Below are positions 9,060 to 18,254 of a stretch of 64,000 bases of DNA, piece by piece (the stretch's first letter is position 1; each line of letters opens with the position of its first letter). The notes below the pieces were generated by a model. The model searched no databases and had not been told where the DNA came from. It saw only the letters and a list, made by a program, of their open reading frames with translations. A program made the translations under genes and the position numbers. The stretch is from Flavobacterium alvei (lineage in GTDB: Bacteria; Bacteroidota; Bacteroidia; Flavobacteriales; Flavobacteriaceae). The DNA lies in NCBI RefSeq assembly GCF_002920895.1, contig NZ_PQVG01000004.1, positions 434,001 to 498,000 on the forward strand, given 5' to 3'.

Positions 9060-10901
9060 CTATTTCTTCACTTTAACTATTTTATACAATCCCGCTCCGT
9101 GCGTATTGATTTCAGGTGCAAACTCGCTAGAGAATTGCCCCACTACTTTGCCTGACCATAAATCGGTAATGGTATAAGTGTCCAAAAGCCCCATATCTTT
9201 CAGGTTTATGGCAATTTTTGCAGTTGGTGGTGGCGGTGGTCCAGAAGGATTTTCGGTAAAGACCAAAAATTTGACGGTAGCTCCCACATTTTGTGAAATA
9301 CAAGCTTCGTCCAAACCAACAGTTGCGGTGAATCTACTAACGCCTTCGGGCAAATCAAATTCGATGATGGAATTGGAATGCGTTCCGATGCCGTTTTCGT
9401 ATTTAATTTTATTGGTAATCAAACTATTGCCTGAAACACTCAAGTTTAGTCTTGGTTTTTGCCAGCCAGAAGTTGCTTTTTTCCATTTTAAAGTCGTCAA
9501 TTTTACGGCTTCATTTCCTATATAAATGGTAGGTTCAATCCAGTTGGCGTGATCCCAATCGGTGTTGTCGCCCCCATCGTTTACGACCAAATAGAGTTTT
9601 TTGGCATTCGAAACAGGAATATCTAATTTAATACTTTGATTTGGAGTTGTTCTTGAAATTACGCCACTATTCCAGGCAGCTTTTTCTTCGGTAACCAATT
9701 TTTGATCAGAAGTATTAAAAACAGCCAGATATTTTGCTCCCGTTTTAGGTTCGTCGGCAATCCAGGCAGCTTTGTCTTTTTCGGTAAAAAGTGGTTTGTT
9801 GTTGGTACTTTCGTTCAATACTTTCAACACATTTTTATTGGTTAATAACGAAAGCGTGAAAGGATCATTATCGGGAAGATTACCACCAAACATCATTGGA
9901 GATTTGAAAATAGTCCATAAAGTCATCAAGGTATATTGCTCGTCTTTGGTAAATGCCGTCATTCTAGGATCACCTCTTTCGGCACGAATACCAATTTTAC
10001 CCATTGGCAACATATCACCATCTGGATAGGCACCATAGGCTCGCCATTTATTCCAACGATCAAAAACTTCGAAATGTTCTTTCAATTGTTGCCAACTGTC
10101 CCAAAAATCACCAACGGTACGCCACATATTAGCATTTTTTTGAACGTGATCGGCGTGAGCAATTGGTGTTTCTCCGGGCGAAGTGCTCAATACAATTTTA
10201 CGTCCCGTACGGTCGATGGCTTTTCGAATCATATCGATTTCACCTTCGAAATAAATAGGGGAAGAAAGGTCGTCTATCTTCACAAAATCGAGTCCCCAAG
10301 AGGCATACAATTCAAATAACGAATTATAATATTCTTGCGCTCCCGGTTTTTCTGGAAGTACAGTGTACATATCGTGTAGCCATTTGCATTGGTCTTTATC
10401 CGAATAAATGTCTTTGGCGGTGAAATTGGTTCCTTTTATTGGCAGATTTTGTTTTACGGCTATTACTGGAATACCACGCATAATGTGAATACCAAATTTC
10501 AAGCCTTTTTTATGCAAGTAATCAGCCAAAGGTTTAAAACCTTTTCCTCCTGCTGCTGAAGGAAAACGGTTTATGGCTGGCATAAATCGTCCGTATTGAT
10601 CGAGAACATAATCAGGATCTTTTTCGTTGTATCCGTGGGCTTTATCATTTCCAACATACCAGCGGATATCAACTACGATGTAATCCCATCCGTAGGGTTT
10701 CAGGTATTTTGCCATATAATTGGCATTGGCTTTTACTTCGGCTTCAGTAACTGTGGGACCAAAACAATCCCAGCTATTCCAACCCATTGGTGGTGTGGAT
10801 GCCCAATTATGAAACTCTTTTTGAGCTTGTGATTGAACAGAATTGAATGCTGAAAAGCATAAAATAGTGAACACTATTTTGGAAAATTTAGATAGATTCA
10901 T
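9060..10901 (-). CDS. GH27 family alpha-galactosidase or beta-L-arabinopyranosidase with C-terminal NPCBM-like domain
   Basis: 613 residues with a signal peptide (about 1-25). The barrel opens with STPPMGWNSWDCFGP. The nucleophile is Asp210 in DFVKIDDLSSP and the acid/base is Asp265 in WRTVGDFWDSW. The catalytic domain is followed by the usual antiparallel beta domain and then an NPCBM-like module (about 475-560: YIGNEAVKLTTLKW, YENGIGTHSNSIIEFDLP). A proline stretch (GPPPPPTAK) separates it from the tail. GH27 includes alpha-galactosidases, and some members remove beta-L-arabinopyranose, which would fit an arabinose-rich substrate. A 374-bp spacer with a terminator precedes it, so this gene may have its own promoter. 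Confidence 0.87.
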   Translation of the reverse strand: MNLSKFSKIVFTILCFSAFNSVQSQAQKEFHNWASTPPMGWNSWDCFGPTVTEAEVKANANYMAKYLKPYGWDYIVVDIRWYVGNDKAHGYNEKDPDYVLDQYGRFMPAINRFPSAAGGKGFKPLADYLHKKGLKFGIHIMRGIPVIAVKQNLPIKGTNFTAKDIYSDKDQCKWLHDMYTVLPEKPGAQEYYNSLFELYASWGLDFVKIDDLSSPIYFEGEIDMIRKAIDRTGRKIVLSTSPGETPIAHADHVQKNANMWRTVGDFWDSWQQLKEHFEVFDRWNKWRAYGAYPDGDMLPMGKIGIRAERGDPRMTAFTKDEQYTLMTLWTIFKSPMMFGGNLPDNDPFTLSLLTNKNVLKVLNESTNNKPLFTEKDKAAWIADEPKTGAKYLAVFNTSDQKLVTEEKAAWNSGVISRTTPNQSIKLDIPVSNAKKLYLVVNDGGDNTDWDHANWIEPTIYIGNEAVKLTTLKWKKATSGWQKPRLNLSVSGNSLITNKIKYENGIGTHSNSIIEFDLPEGVSRFTATVGLDEACISQNVGATVKFLVFTENPSGPPPPPTAKIAINLKDMGLLDTYTITDLWSGKVVGQFSSEFAPEINTHGAGLYKIVKVKK

Positions 10902-10950
10902 TTTGTGTGATTATTATGAGTAAAATAATTTATTTACAAGTGTATTATTT

Positions 10951-10964
10951 ACATTTGTAAATGT
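10951..10964. promoter_or_regulatory. Short inverted repeat upstream of the GH27 gene (possible operator)
   Basis: ACATTTGTAAATGT has 6-bp arms around GT, 50 bp before the GH27 start codon. The 374-bp spacer 10902-11275 otherwise contains only A+T-rich sequence and the terminator at 11123-11154. No exact TAnnTTTG element was found on the minus strand here, so the operator idea is weak. Confidence 0.3.
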
Positions 10965-11122
10965 AATTTAAAAAAAGACATAAAAAAAAATTAATATGCT
11001 AAAAAAAAGAATGATAATAAAAAATTTTGACATTATTTAATTCAATACTATTGCCTTTCTGACCAATACAAATGAAGAAAAACCTTTTTTAAATTTAGTT
11101 CTTGGATACGGAGATTAAAACA

Positions 11123-11154
11123 AAAAACCCGAAAAATATTCTTTTCGGGTTTTT
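11123..11154 (-). terminator. Rho-independent terminator after the GH2 gene
   Basis: Arms AAAAACCCGAAAA (11123-11135) and TTTTCGGGTTTTT (11142-11154) are perfect 13-base complements with a 6-base loop. The stem carries A/T tracts on both flanks, so it can work in either direction. It lies about 120 bp downstream of the GH2 stop codon and suggests that the locus is split into at least two transcription units. Confidence 0.85.
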
Positions 11155-11275
11155 ACTAACTAATCCGTTTTGTAAAATCAGGCACTTATACCAAATTATG
11201 GAAATAGACAACCAAAAGTCTATGTAGTTAGTTTTAAAATGAGTTATATCATGAAGTCATTGTAAAAACACAAAC

Positions 11276-13699
11276 TTACTTTACTTGAATGGTAACCTCA
11301 GCCGATTTTAACCAGTTCGCTGTAAACTTGACAGTTATAGGCTCATTACTTCCAGTTGACTGAATATAAGCTACTAAATGACCGTGAAAAACCCTTTGAA
11401 CATTGTCCGTATAATCGCCCATATCTTCATTGTTTCCGGCTTCTAGTCCCAACAAAGTTCCCGAGCCACTCACGACACAAGTCAGTTCGTTATCCGAAAG
11501 CATAACCGGTAAACCTTTTTCATCCAATACTTGCACGATGACTTTAGCAACTTCTTTTTCCTTGTCGATGGTGATGTTTTTTTCATTGATTACCAAAGAA
11601 ACAGGCTGCTGTGAGGAAGTAATTGCGTATTGACTAACTACTTTGCCATCATTATCAAGTCCTATTGCTTCTAATTTTCCTGAGGAGAAAGGAATGTCCC
11701 AATAAATAACTCCAGTTTTTTCATCGTATTTTTTTTCTTCGCCAACCACTTTTCCGTTCAATTCCAGACGCGCTTTTGCGGCATTGGTATAACAAACCAC
11801 TCGAATCGTTTGTCCATTATTGTAATTCCACAAAGGCCAAGCGTCTATAGAAAGTTCTTTGCTATTGTTTACGGGATAAGTTCCTGCGTAAATCATTGGC
11901 TTATTGGACCATAATGATTGACGGAAATAGCCTCTCGGTTTAATAATTCCCGCAAGATCTACTAATCCAGAATAGAAACCTCTTGAAGGCCAAGCATTGG
12001 ATTCACCTAAATAATCAATTCCTGTCCATAGAAACTGTCCGAAAATGTGTTCGTTGTTTTTCACGGCCAACCAAGGTTCGATTTCGTGGCGGGTTTCACT
12101 ACCAAAAATCACTCGGTTTGGATATTTTTTATGATCGGACTGGTACTTACTTTCGGTATAATTATAGCCTGTAATATCTAAAAGACCTGGATATTCGGTT
12201 TCGTTAGACATCGCTACTCCTGCAAGTCCCGCTGTTGTTGGACGGGATTTATCGTATTTCTTTACAGCAGCCACAAGACGTTTGGCTATTCCGCCAAGTC
12301 GCATCGCATCTGGAGCGTCTTTTTTATAACCTCCGTAAGAAGCTTGTGAAAATCCCGAAACTTCGCTGCCACCTAAAACAGGATGTGAGTAAGGATCATT
12401 TGGATAATCTACTTCATTACCAATGCTCCAAGCAAATACCGAAAGATGGTTGCGATCACGACGCACCATATCTTCTAAATCTTTTTCGCCCCAAGCAGCA
12501 AATATATCATTCGAACCCTGGAATCCTGGAGTACCTACATTCCAACCTTCTAACCATTTACGTTTAGGGAATTCCCATTCGTCATACGCTTCATTAAGAA
12601 CAAGCAATCCAATCTCATCACAAAGGGCATAAAAATCAGGAGCTTGTGGATTATGGCTGGTACGAATGGCGTTTACACCAATTTCTTTCAAGGTTTGTAA
12701 TCTTGTTTTCAAAACATCTCTTGGTACGGCAGAACCCAAAACTCCTGCATCGTGGTGCAAACAAACGCCTTTCATCTTCATCCATTTGCCATTGAGAGCA
12801 AAACCTTTATTGGCATCGAAAGTAAAATTTCTAAAACCTGTTGACGTTACCGTTTTATCGATTGGTTTGCCATCTTTTAAAACCGTTGTTTTTAATTGGT
12901 ACAAATTGGGATGCTCCACGTCCCATAACTTGGGATTTTTCAAGTTTATTTTGGTTGCAACTTTATTATCTTTATTGGCTTCAACTAAAACTTTTTGGGA
13001 ACTTTTGGCCACTACTTTTCCGTTATTGTCCAAAAGTTCATTGACAACGACAAGATTTGTTTTGGAGGAAGAACCGTTTTCCAAGGCTACTTCCACATTC
13101 AAAGTTCCAGTTCCATTTGCAACTTCTGGATAAGTATAAACGCCCCATTGAGCGATATGTACTGGATTGGAATAAACCAACCACACATTGCGATAAATTC
13201 CTGAACCCGAATACCAACGCGAGTCGGCACTCAAGCTATGATCTACTTTTACGGCAATCACATTGTCTGCTCCATATTTTACAAAAGGCGTAGCATCATA
13301 AGCAAAAGAAATGTATCCGTTGGGGCGTTTTCCTAAAGAATGTCCGTTGATGAAAACTTCGCTTCTGTTATATACCCCTTCAAAATACAGATAGACTTTT
13401 TCGCCTCGTTTTGTCTGTGGAATATTCAATGTTTTTCGGTACCAACCAATTCCTCCCGGCAAAAAACCAGCACAACTAGCCAAAGTAGGACTCAATCTGC
13501 CCTTGACGCTCCAATCGTGTGGTACATTGACCGATTGCCAATTAGTATCCTTGTAGGTTTCGCTTGATGCTTCTGGAGTGTCCTGAAGCGTGAACTTCCA
13601 GTTGTTGTTAATTTTTTGAGAATCCCCGAACGATATCTGGCTTGTAGCCGATAGACAGGAAAAAATAAAAATTGGTAATAAGATTTTCTTTGTAATCAT
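11276..13699 (-). CDS. GH2 family beta-galactosidase-type enzyme
   Basis: 807 residues with a signal peptide (about 1-20). The order is sugar-binding jelly roll (about 30-180, with SRWYSGSGIYRNVWL), immunoglobulin-like domain (about 185-290), TIM barrel (about 295-590), then DUF4982-like and Ig-like C-terminal domains. The acid/base is Glu429 in WSIGNEVDYP and the nucleophile is Glu535 in IFGSETRHE. NAIRTSHNPQAP is the usual barrel motif. GH2 enzymes with this layout are mostly exo-beta-galactosidases in Bacteroidota, but other beta-glycosidase activities occur. With GH27 and GH30 present, it supports a galactose-containing substrate. The next gene upstream ends 77 bp away. Confidence 0.88.
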   Translation of the reverse strand: MITKKILLPIFIFSCLSATSQISFGDSQKINNNWKFTLQDTPEASSETYKDTNWQSVNVPHDWSVKGRLSPTLASCAGFLPGGIGWYRKTLNIPQTKRGEKVYLYFEGVYNRSEVFINGHSLGKRPNGYISFAYDATPFVKYGADNVIAVKVDHSLSADSRWYSGSGIYRNVWLVYSNPVHIAQWGVYTYPEVANGTGTLNVEVALENGSSSKTNLVVVNELLDNNGKVVAKSSQKVLVEANKDNKVATKINLKNPKLWDVEHPNLYQLKTTVLKDGKPIDKTVTSTGFRNFTFDANKGFALNGKWMKMKGVCLHHDAGVLGSAVPRDVLKTRLQTLKEIGVNAIRTSHNPQAPDFYALCDEIGLLVLNEAYDEWEFPKRKWLEGWNVGTPGFQGSNDIFAAWGEKDLEDMVRRDRNHLSVFAWSIGNEVDYPNDPYSHPVLGGSEVSGFSQASYGGYKKDAPDAMRLGGIAKRLVAAVKKYDKSRPTTAGLAGVAMSNETEYPGLLDITGYNYTESKYQSDHKKYPNRVIFGSETRHEIEPWLAVKNNEHIFGQFLWTGIDYLGESNAWPSRGFYSGLVDLAGIIKPRGYFRQSLWSNKPMIYAGTYPVNNSKELSIDAWPLWNYNNGQTIRVVCYTNAAKARLELNGKVVGEEKKYDEKTGVIYWDIPFSSGKLEAIGLDNDGKVVSQYAITSSQQPVSLVINEKNITIDKEKEVAKVIVQVLDEKGLPVMLSDNELTCVVSGSGTLLGLEAGNNEDMGDYTDNVQRVFHGHLVAYIQSTGSNEPITVKFTANWLKSAEVTIQVK

Positions 13700-13776
13700 T
13701 ATGTGTAATTTATGTTATTCTATTAATCAAATAATGCTGTTTCTAATGTTCTATTGAGATACAGCTCTCAATTATT

Positions 13777-14769
13777 TTATTGTTTCGTATTTCCCCATTT
13801 GCTTTCCAATCGGGCTAATTCTTTTGCCGTTATGGGCATAACGGTTCCGTGACGTGGATGAAAATCCATCGTGACAGCGTTATCAATAACCGAAAAATGC
13901 TCTAGGTCACTGGTTTTGGTAAACTGGTATTTTCCTTTGGTATAAAGATCATACATCAAGATGTAGTCATTGGAATTGTTCAGTTTGAAAACTCCAGCAC
14001 CCTCTACAGGATCTTTGGTTTGTTGCACATATTGATCTCTCAAAACATAGCCTTCGGTAAGTTTGTTGGAAACGGCAATTTTTATACCCGCTCCCGAACC
14101 TTCGGTTTTGAAAAACAAATGGTATTTATTGTCTTTGAAAATAATTTCGCCGTCAATGCAAGCTCCATTCGTTGGACTGAAAAACAATTGTTGGGGTTCC
14201 GTTTCCAAATCGGTAAAATCAGGATTGGCGTAAGCGTAATAAATTTTGTCAATATCGTTTCCGTGTTGCATTGACCAATAAATCATATACTTTCCTTTTT
14301 GGGTATCGTATATGGTTTGTGGCGCCCAAACGCGTTTCAGGTTTTCTTGGTTTGGATATTTTTTTTGGATATTTATTACAGATGAGTTCCAATTGACCAA
14401 ATCAGTAGATTTCAATAAAACCATCGCTCGATTTGAATCCCAACCTTTGGCAGAAACCATATCGGTTGCGACCATATAGAACGTTTTGCCATCGGCTCCA
14501 CGAAGAATATGTGGATCTCTTATTCCGCCAGACGAACTAATTTCCTTGGAATCAATAACAGGTTGATTGCCATTTAATGCCCTAAAGTTGTACCCATCGT
14601 TGCTTACTGCAAAGCGAATGGCTTCTTCATTGTTTGAATTTCCTGTGAAATAAGCAAATAAATAGGCCGTTGTTTTTAGGTTTGCCACTTGGTTTTTTGA
14701 TTTTTGGGCATTCATCATACTACCAAAAACAATCAAAATCAAGAGGCAGATTAGATTTTTATTTTTCAT
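13777..14769 (-). CDS. GH43 family glycosidase (paralogue of the Ig-GH43 protein)
   Basis: 330 residues with a signal peptide (about 1-21), followed directly by the propeller with no Ig domain. The catalytic residues are Asp85 in GGIRDPHILR, Asp206 in ACIDGEII and Glu256 in PVEGAGVF. The sequence is clearly homologous over its whole length to the catalytic part of the protein at 1506-2813, so a duplication within the locus is likely. The absence of the accessory domain suggests a different substrate size or linkage. It lies 36 bp downstream of the first GH30 gene and is probably co-transcribed with it. A periplasmic arabinosidase is the best guess. Confidence 0.9.
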   Translation of the reverse strand: MKNKNLICLLILIVFGSMMNAQKSKNQVANLKTTAYLFAYFTGNSNNEEAIRFAVSNDGYNFRALNGNQPVIDSKEISSSGGIRDPHILRGADGKTFYMVATDMVSAKGWDSNRAMVLLKSTDLVNWNSSVINIQKKYPNQENLKRVWAPQTIYDTQKGKYMIYWSMQHGNDIDKIYYAYANPDFTDLETEPQQLFFSPTNGACIDGEIIFKDNKYHLFFKTEGSGAGIKIAVSNKLTEGYVLRDQYVQQTKDPVEGAGVFKLNNSNDYILMYDLYTKGKYQFTKTSDLEHFSVIDNAVTMDFHPRHGTVMPITAKELARLESKWGNTKQ

Positions 14770-14805
14770 TTTATAAAAGGTCTGTTACTTCTAAATACTA
14801 CTGTT

Positions 14806-16389
14806 TTACTGAAATTCACCCACAAAAGTGACCACGGATTTAGCTGGAATTACAATGGTGTCTATTTTCTGGAGGGCTGCTTTTTTTAAATTGGAACTTT
14901 CGGAAGTAATATATGGCGTCAGTTCATTGTTCTTGAGCGTTCCTTTTGACAAATTAAATTTGTAATTCTGATCGGATGTGCCACAATTTACGGCAACAAT
15001 TATTAGTTTTTTGTTTGCCGCATCCTTGTAAGCCGTTAGCATCACATCATTGGCAGAAGCCAATTCATCTTGGTTGGGCACGTCAACTCTTAACATTCCC
15101 GGACGCACAAACAAGGAGTAATTGCCCAAAGCCCAAAGTAGTTTTGAATCGTGGAATTCCCCATCATTTTTAACATAATCAGGAGCTGTTCCTCCATTGC
15201 TTTTTCCGTCATCCAAATAAATCAGACCGTCTTTATAATCGGCGCGAGTCAGCGAAGTCCACCATTGCCAAGAAGCCGCATTGGCAAGAGCCACGTCATT
15301 GTGTATCAAGCGGGCTACAAACAAGGCTGTTGGCATACCCAAATCTCTTGTTCCTCCTGAACCTCCTGGAATTTCAGTTTCTCCCGGATTTTCCAAAATG
15401 CAATATTCCGACTGCCAATATTTTAATCCCGGTTTTTGTTTGACATTGGCAGCAATCAATTTTCGGCTTAAAACTTGTCTGTCAATTGGCCAAGTCGTAA
15501 AATAACTGTGTCCCGAAATGGTGTTTCTTACGTTAGGCAATTTTGAAATATTCGTTTTTCCTTTACCAAAAAAGTAATCGATTTGATTGTCACGGTTTTC
15601 GTCATTTACATTTTCATATAAATAATTGATTTGCCCTGCTTCGCCAATCACAATTTCAGTATTCATTTTTTGGGATTTGAGTTTATCCGAAAGTGCTTTG
15701 ATTAAATCGTATATTTCTTGGTTGGTTGCCGGAGTTCCTTCTTGGCTGTTTTTATCACCGTTATTGGGCATCCATTCCCATTGTGGTTCGTTTATTGGGC
15801 TCACATAATCAAATTTCATTCCTTCTTTTTTCTCCAATCCTTGAATGCTTTGAACCAAAAAATCGGCAAATTTTGGAATTGTACCTTCTTTTAAATTCAG
15901 TTTGTTTTTTTGTGTGGCAAAAGACAATCCGTTGTTGGTCATATGAACTGGCGGACTGTTCGTAAAAATCAGGTATTTTTCTACTCCTCGTTTTTTGGCA
16001 GCTTGCAAAAACCATCTTTGCCCTTCTTGTTTGGACCAATCGTATGTTCCATCAGCGTTTAAAAAACATTCACTTCGTCTCCATTGATCCGAAACTTTAC
16101 TGGTTTCCCCTTGTTCTATACTTCCTGCTCCCAAGTTGAATCTCCAAATAGAAAGTCCAATTCCTTTTGGATTCCCTTGTGCATCGACTTCTTTGCTAAA
16201 CAATAAATCGGCAATGGTATTCTTTTTTTGGTCAGGCCAATTTTTTCCAACAAATTGACATCTCCAAGCATCGGAAGCTCCAAAACCATCCATCGTTTGC
16301 AACACATTATCTGTGTTTATCGTGGCTGTTCGTTGTGCAAAAGCCAACGAACTTAACAACAAAAGAAAAGTGATGTAGGTGTTTTTCAT
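14806..16389 (-). CDS. GH30 family endo/exo-glycanase, signal-peptidase-I type
   Basis: The ATG at 16387-16389 is chosen: it starts MKNTYITFLLLLSSLAFAQ, a clean signal peptide. The frame can be extended four codons upstream only with a TTG. The protein has 527 residues: a (beta/alpha)8 barrel plus the side beta-sandwich typical of GH30. The acid/base is Glu201 in SPINEPQWEW and the nucleophile is Glu328 in YWQSEYCILE. GH30 members hydrolyse beta-1,6-galactan, beta-1,6-glucan or xylan. The arabinose/galactose context favours a galactan-type backbone, by inference only. Its paralogue at 16610-18253 is a lipoprotein, so the two probably act in different compartments. Confidence 0.88.
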   Translation of the reverse strand: MKNTYITFLLLLSSLAFAQRTATINTDNVLQTMDGFGASDAWRCQFVGKNWPDQKKNTIADLLFSKEVDAQGNPKGIGLSIWRFNLGAGSIEQGETSKVSDQWRRSECFLNADGTYDWSKQEGQRWFLQAAKKRGVEKYLIFTNSPPVHMTNNGLSFATQKNKLNLKEGTIPKFADFLVQSIQGLEKKEGMKFDYVSPINEPQWEWMPNNGDKNSQEGTPATNQEIYDLIKALSDKLKSQKMNTEIVIGEAGQINYLYENVNDENRDNQIDYFFGKGKTNISKLPNVRNTISGHSYFTTWPIDRQVLSRKLIAANVKQKPGLKYWQSEYCILENPGETEIPGGSGGTRDLGMPTALFVARLIHNDVALANAASWQWWTSLTRADYKDGLIYLDDGKSNGGTAPDYVKNDGEFHDSKLLWALGNYSLFVRPGMLRVDVPNQDELASANDVMLTAYKDAANKKLIIVAVNCGTSDQNYKFNLSKGTLKNNELTPYITSESSNLKKAALQKIDTIVIPAKSVVTFVGEFQ

Positions 16390-16541
16390 TTTATATTCCA
16401 ATTGATTTAACTTCTAAAATAATTTTTAATTAGCTTGTTGATTTAATCATAACTTCCTACAAAGGTACTAACTGATCTTGGTCTATTTTGGAATCTTAAA
16501 AAAGGATAAAATAGTTCCCATTATTAGGAAAGTAATGAATT

Positions 16542-16571
16542 AAGGTTTGCCTAAAAAATTAGACAAACCTT
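16542..16571 (-). terminator. Hairpin between the two GH30 genes
   Basis: Arms at 16542-16554 (AAGGTTTGCCTAA) and 16559-16571 (TTAGACAAACCTT) pair with one mismatch around a 4-base A loop. It lies 39 bp after the stop of the upstream GH30 gene. The following minus-strand sequence has only a weak T tract, so partial termination or mRNA processing that sets lower expression of the distal enzymes is possible. Confidence 0.55.
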
Positions 16572-16609
16572 ATTCACCAAACAAAACTACTAACTAACCA
16601 AATTAAAAA

Positions 16610-18253
16610 TTATTTATACGTTCCAACGTATGTTACCACGGATCTAGCGCCTATTTCGAAATTGGCAGGATCTACATCTGTTCCTTTTTTCAAACTCAAA
16701 GCATCGGAGGTTGTGTAAGGTGTTAACTTATTATTCGTTAACGTTCCTCCTGAAAGATTCAATTTGTAGGTTCTAGCCGTTTTGCTAAAGTTGACTGCCA
16801 CGATGACCAATTTTTTATTTGTTTCGTCTTTATAAGCCGTTAGCATTACATCGGTTGTAGCTGTTGAGTTGTCAATATTTGGTATTTGAACCCTTGCCAT
16901 TCCTGGTTTTACAAAGAAAGAGAAGTTTCCTAAAGCCCAAAGTATTTTGGATTCTCTAACGTATCCATCATTTTTGCAATAATCTGCGCCTCCCGCTCCG
17001 TTACTGGCTCCATCATCTACGTGGATTAATCCGTCTTTATAGTCGCCTCTGCTTACTGCCGTCCACCATTGCCAAGAAGAAACTCCTCCGATGGCAATGT
17101 CGCTACTTACAATACGAGCCACCCAAAGAGCCGTTTGCATTCCTAAATCTCTTCCGGAACCAGCTCCACCAGGTAACTCGGCGGTTCCTGGACTTTCTAA
17201 AATACAATATTCAGAGGCCCAAAGGTTGAGTCCTGGAACTGTTTGTATTTTAGAAGCTGCAGATTGTCTTGAAGAAACTAGTGAACTCAATGGCCAAGCT
17301 TGCCAATAACTGTGTGCTGAAATAGTTTTCTTTACATTGCTTAATCCACCTATGTTTTTGGTAGAATTTGTTCCAAAGAAATAATCGATCTGGTTTGATC
17401 TACTCTCTGTGCCAGATACCGTTTTATAAAGTGGTTCAAATGCGCCTCCTTCACCTACTACAATTTGGGAATTCAATCCTTTGGCCAGTAATTTTGGCGA
17501 CAAGGCATTTACAAAACTGTAAATATTGGCATTGGTTGCGGGAGATCCTTCTTGACTTGTACCGTTCCACTCGTATTGTGGTTCATTGAAAGGACTAACG
17601 TAATCTATGGTCAATCCGTGAACTGTTTTCAATTTATCAATAGAATTTAGCCAAAAATCAGCTAGTTCGGGCATTTTTCCGTCTTTCAAATTGTAAAATT
17701 CTTTGATACTTGCGTAAGCTTTACCATTATTGGTTAAGTAAACAGGCGCACTGTTGGTGAAAGCCAATAATTTTTCGACACCACGAGCTTTTGCGGCTTT
17801 CATAAACCAAACTTGACCTGCTTGTTTGTTCATATCATAACTAATTCCGTCGGTAGTGAAACATTCGGTACGTCTCCACTCATCTCCAATATCACTTGCG
17901 TTACCTTGTTCTGAACTTCCTGCTCCAAGGTTGAAACGCCATAAAGACAATCCAATTCCTTTTGGGTTACCGCTTGCATCGACATCTTTGCTAAATAATA
18001 AATCGGCGATTTGATTTTTTTTATCCAAAGGCCAATTTTTACCAATAAAATTACATTGCCAAGCGTCTGATGCTCCAAAACTCTCCATTGTTTGCAATTT
18101 CAAATCCAGATTTACATTCAAATCTCTCGTTGTTGTAGTTGGAGGCTGTGTATTATCTGTATTATCAGATGAGCTACAGCTTGTCAATGAGGAGTTAATT
18201 AAAAGTAAACCTGCAAATAGCAGGCTTACTTTATAGTTCTTAATATTAATCAT
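16610..18253 (-). CDS. GH30 family surface lipoprotein glycanase
   Basis: 547 residues. The N-terminus is a lipoprotein signal with lipobox SSLTSC (Cys26), followed by a Ser/Asp/Thr/Pro-rich linker. Such linkers usually hold outer-membrane surface lipoproteins. The catalytic residues are Glu224 in SPFNEPQYEW and Glu348 in LWASEYCILE. It aligns with the neighbouring GH30 over the full length (FGASDAWQCNFIGKNWP against FGASDAWRCQFVGKNWP). As the only lipoprotein hydrolase seen in the locus, it is the natural candidate for the first, surface endo-cleavage that feeds SusC/SusD. It starts 1 bp after the SusD stop codon, so tight co-transcription is expected. Backbone specificity is unknown. Confidence 0.88.
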   Translation of the reverse strand: MINIKNYKVSLLFAGLLLINSSLTSCSSSDNTDNTQPPTTTTRDLNVNLDLKLQTMESFGASDAWQCNFIGKNWPLDKKNQIADLLFSKDVDASGNPKGIGLSLWRFNLGAGSSEQGNASDIGDEWRRTECFTTDGISYDMNKQAGQVWFMKAAKARGVEKLLAFTNSAPVYLTNNGKAYASIKEFYNLKDGKMPELADFWLNSIDKLKTVHGLTIDYVSPFNEPQYEWNGTSQEGSPATNANIYSFVNALSPKLLAKGLNSQIVVGEGGAFEPLYKTVSGTESRSNQIDYFFGTNSTKNIGGLSNVKKTISAHSYWQAWPLSSLVSSRQSAASKIQTVPGLNLWASEYCILESPGTAELPGGAGSGRDLGMQTALWVARIVSSDIAIGGVSSWQWWTAVSRGDYKDGLIHVDDGASNGAGGADYCKNDGYVRESKILWALGNFSFFVKPGMARVQIPNIDNSTATTDVMLTAYKDETNKKLVIVAVNFSKTARTYKLNLSGGTLTNNKLTPYTTSDALSLKKGTDVDPANFEIGARSVVTYVGTYK

Positions 18254-18254
18254 G

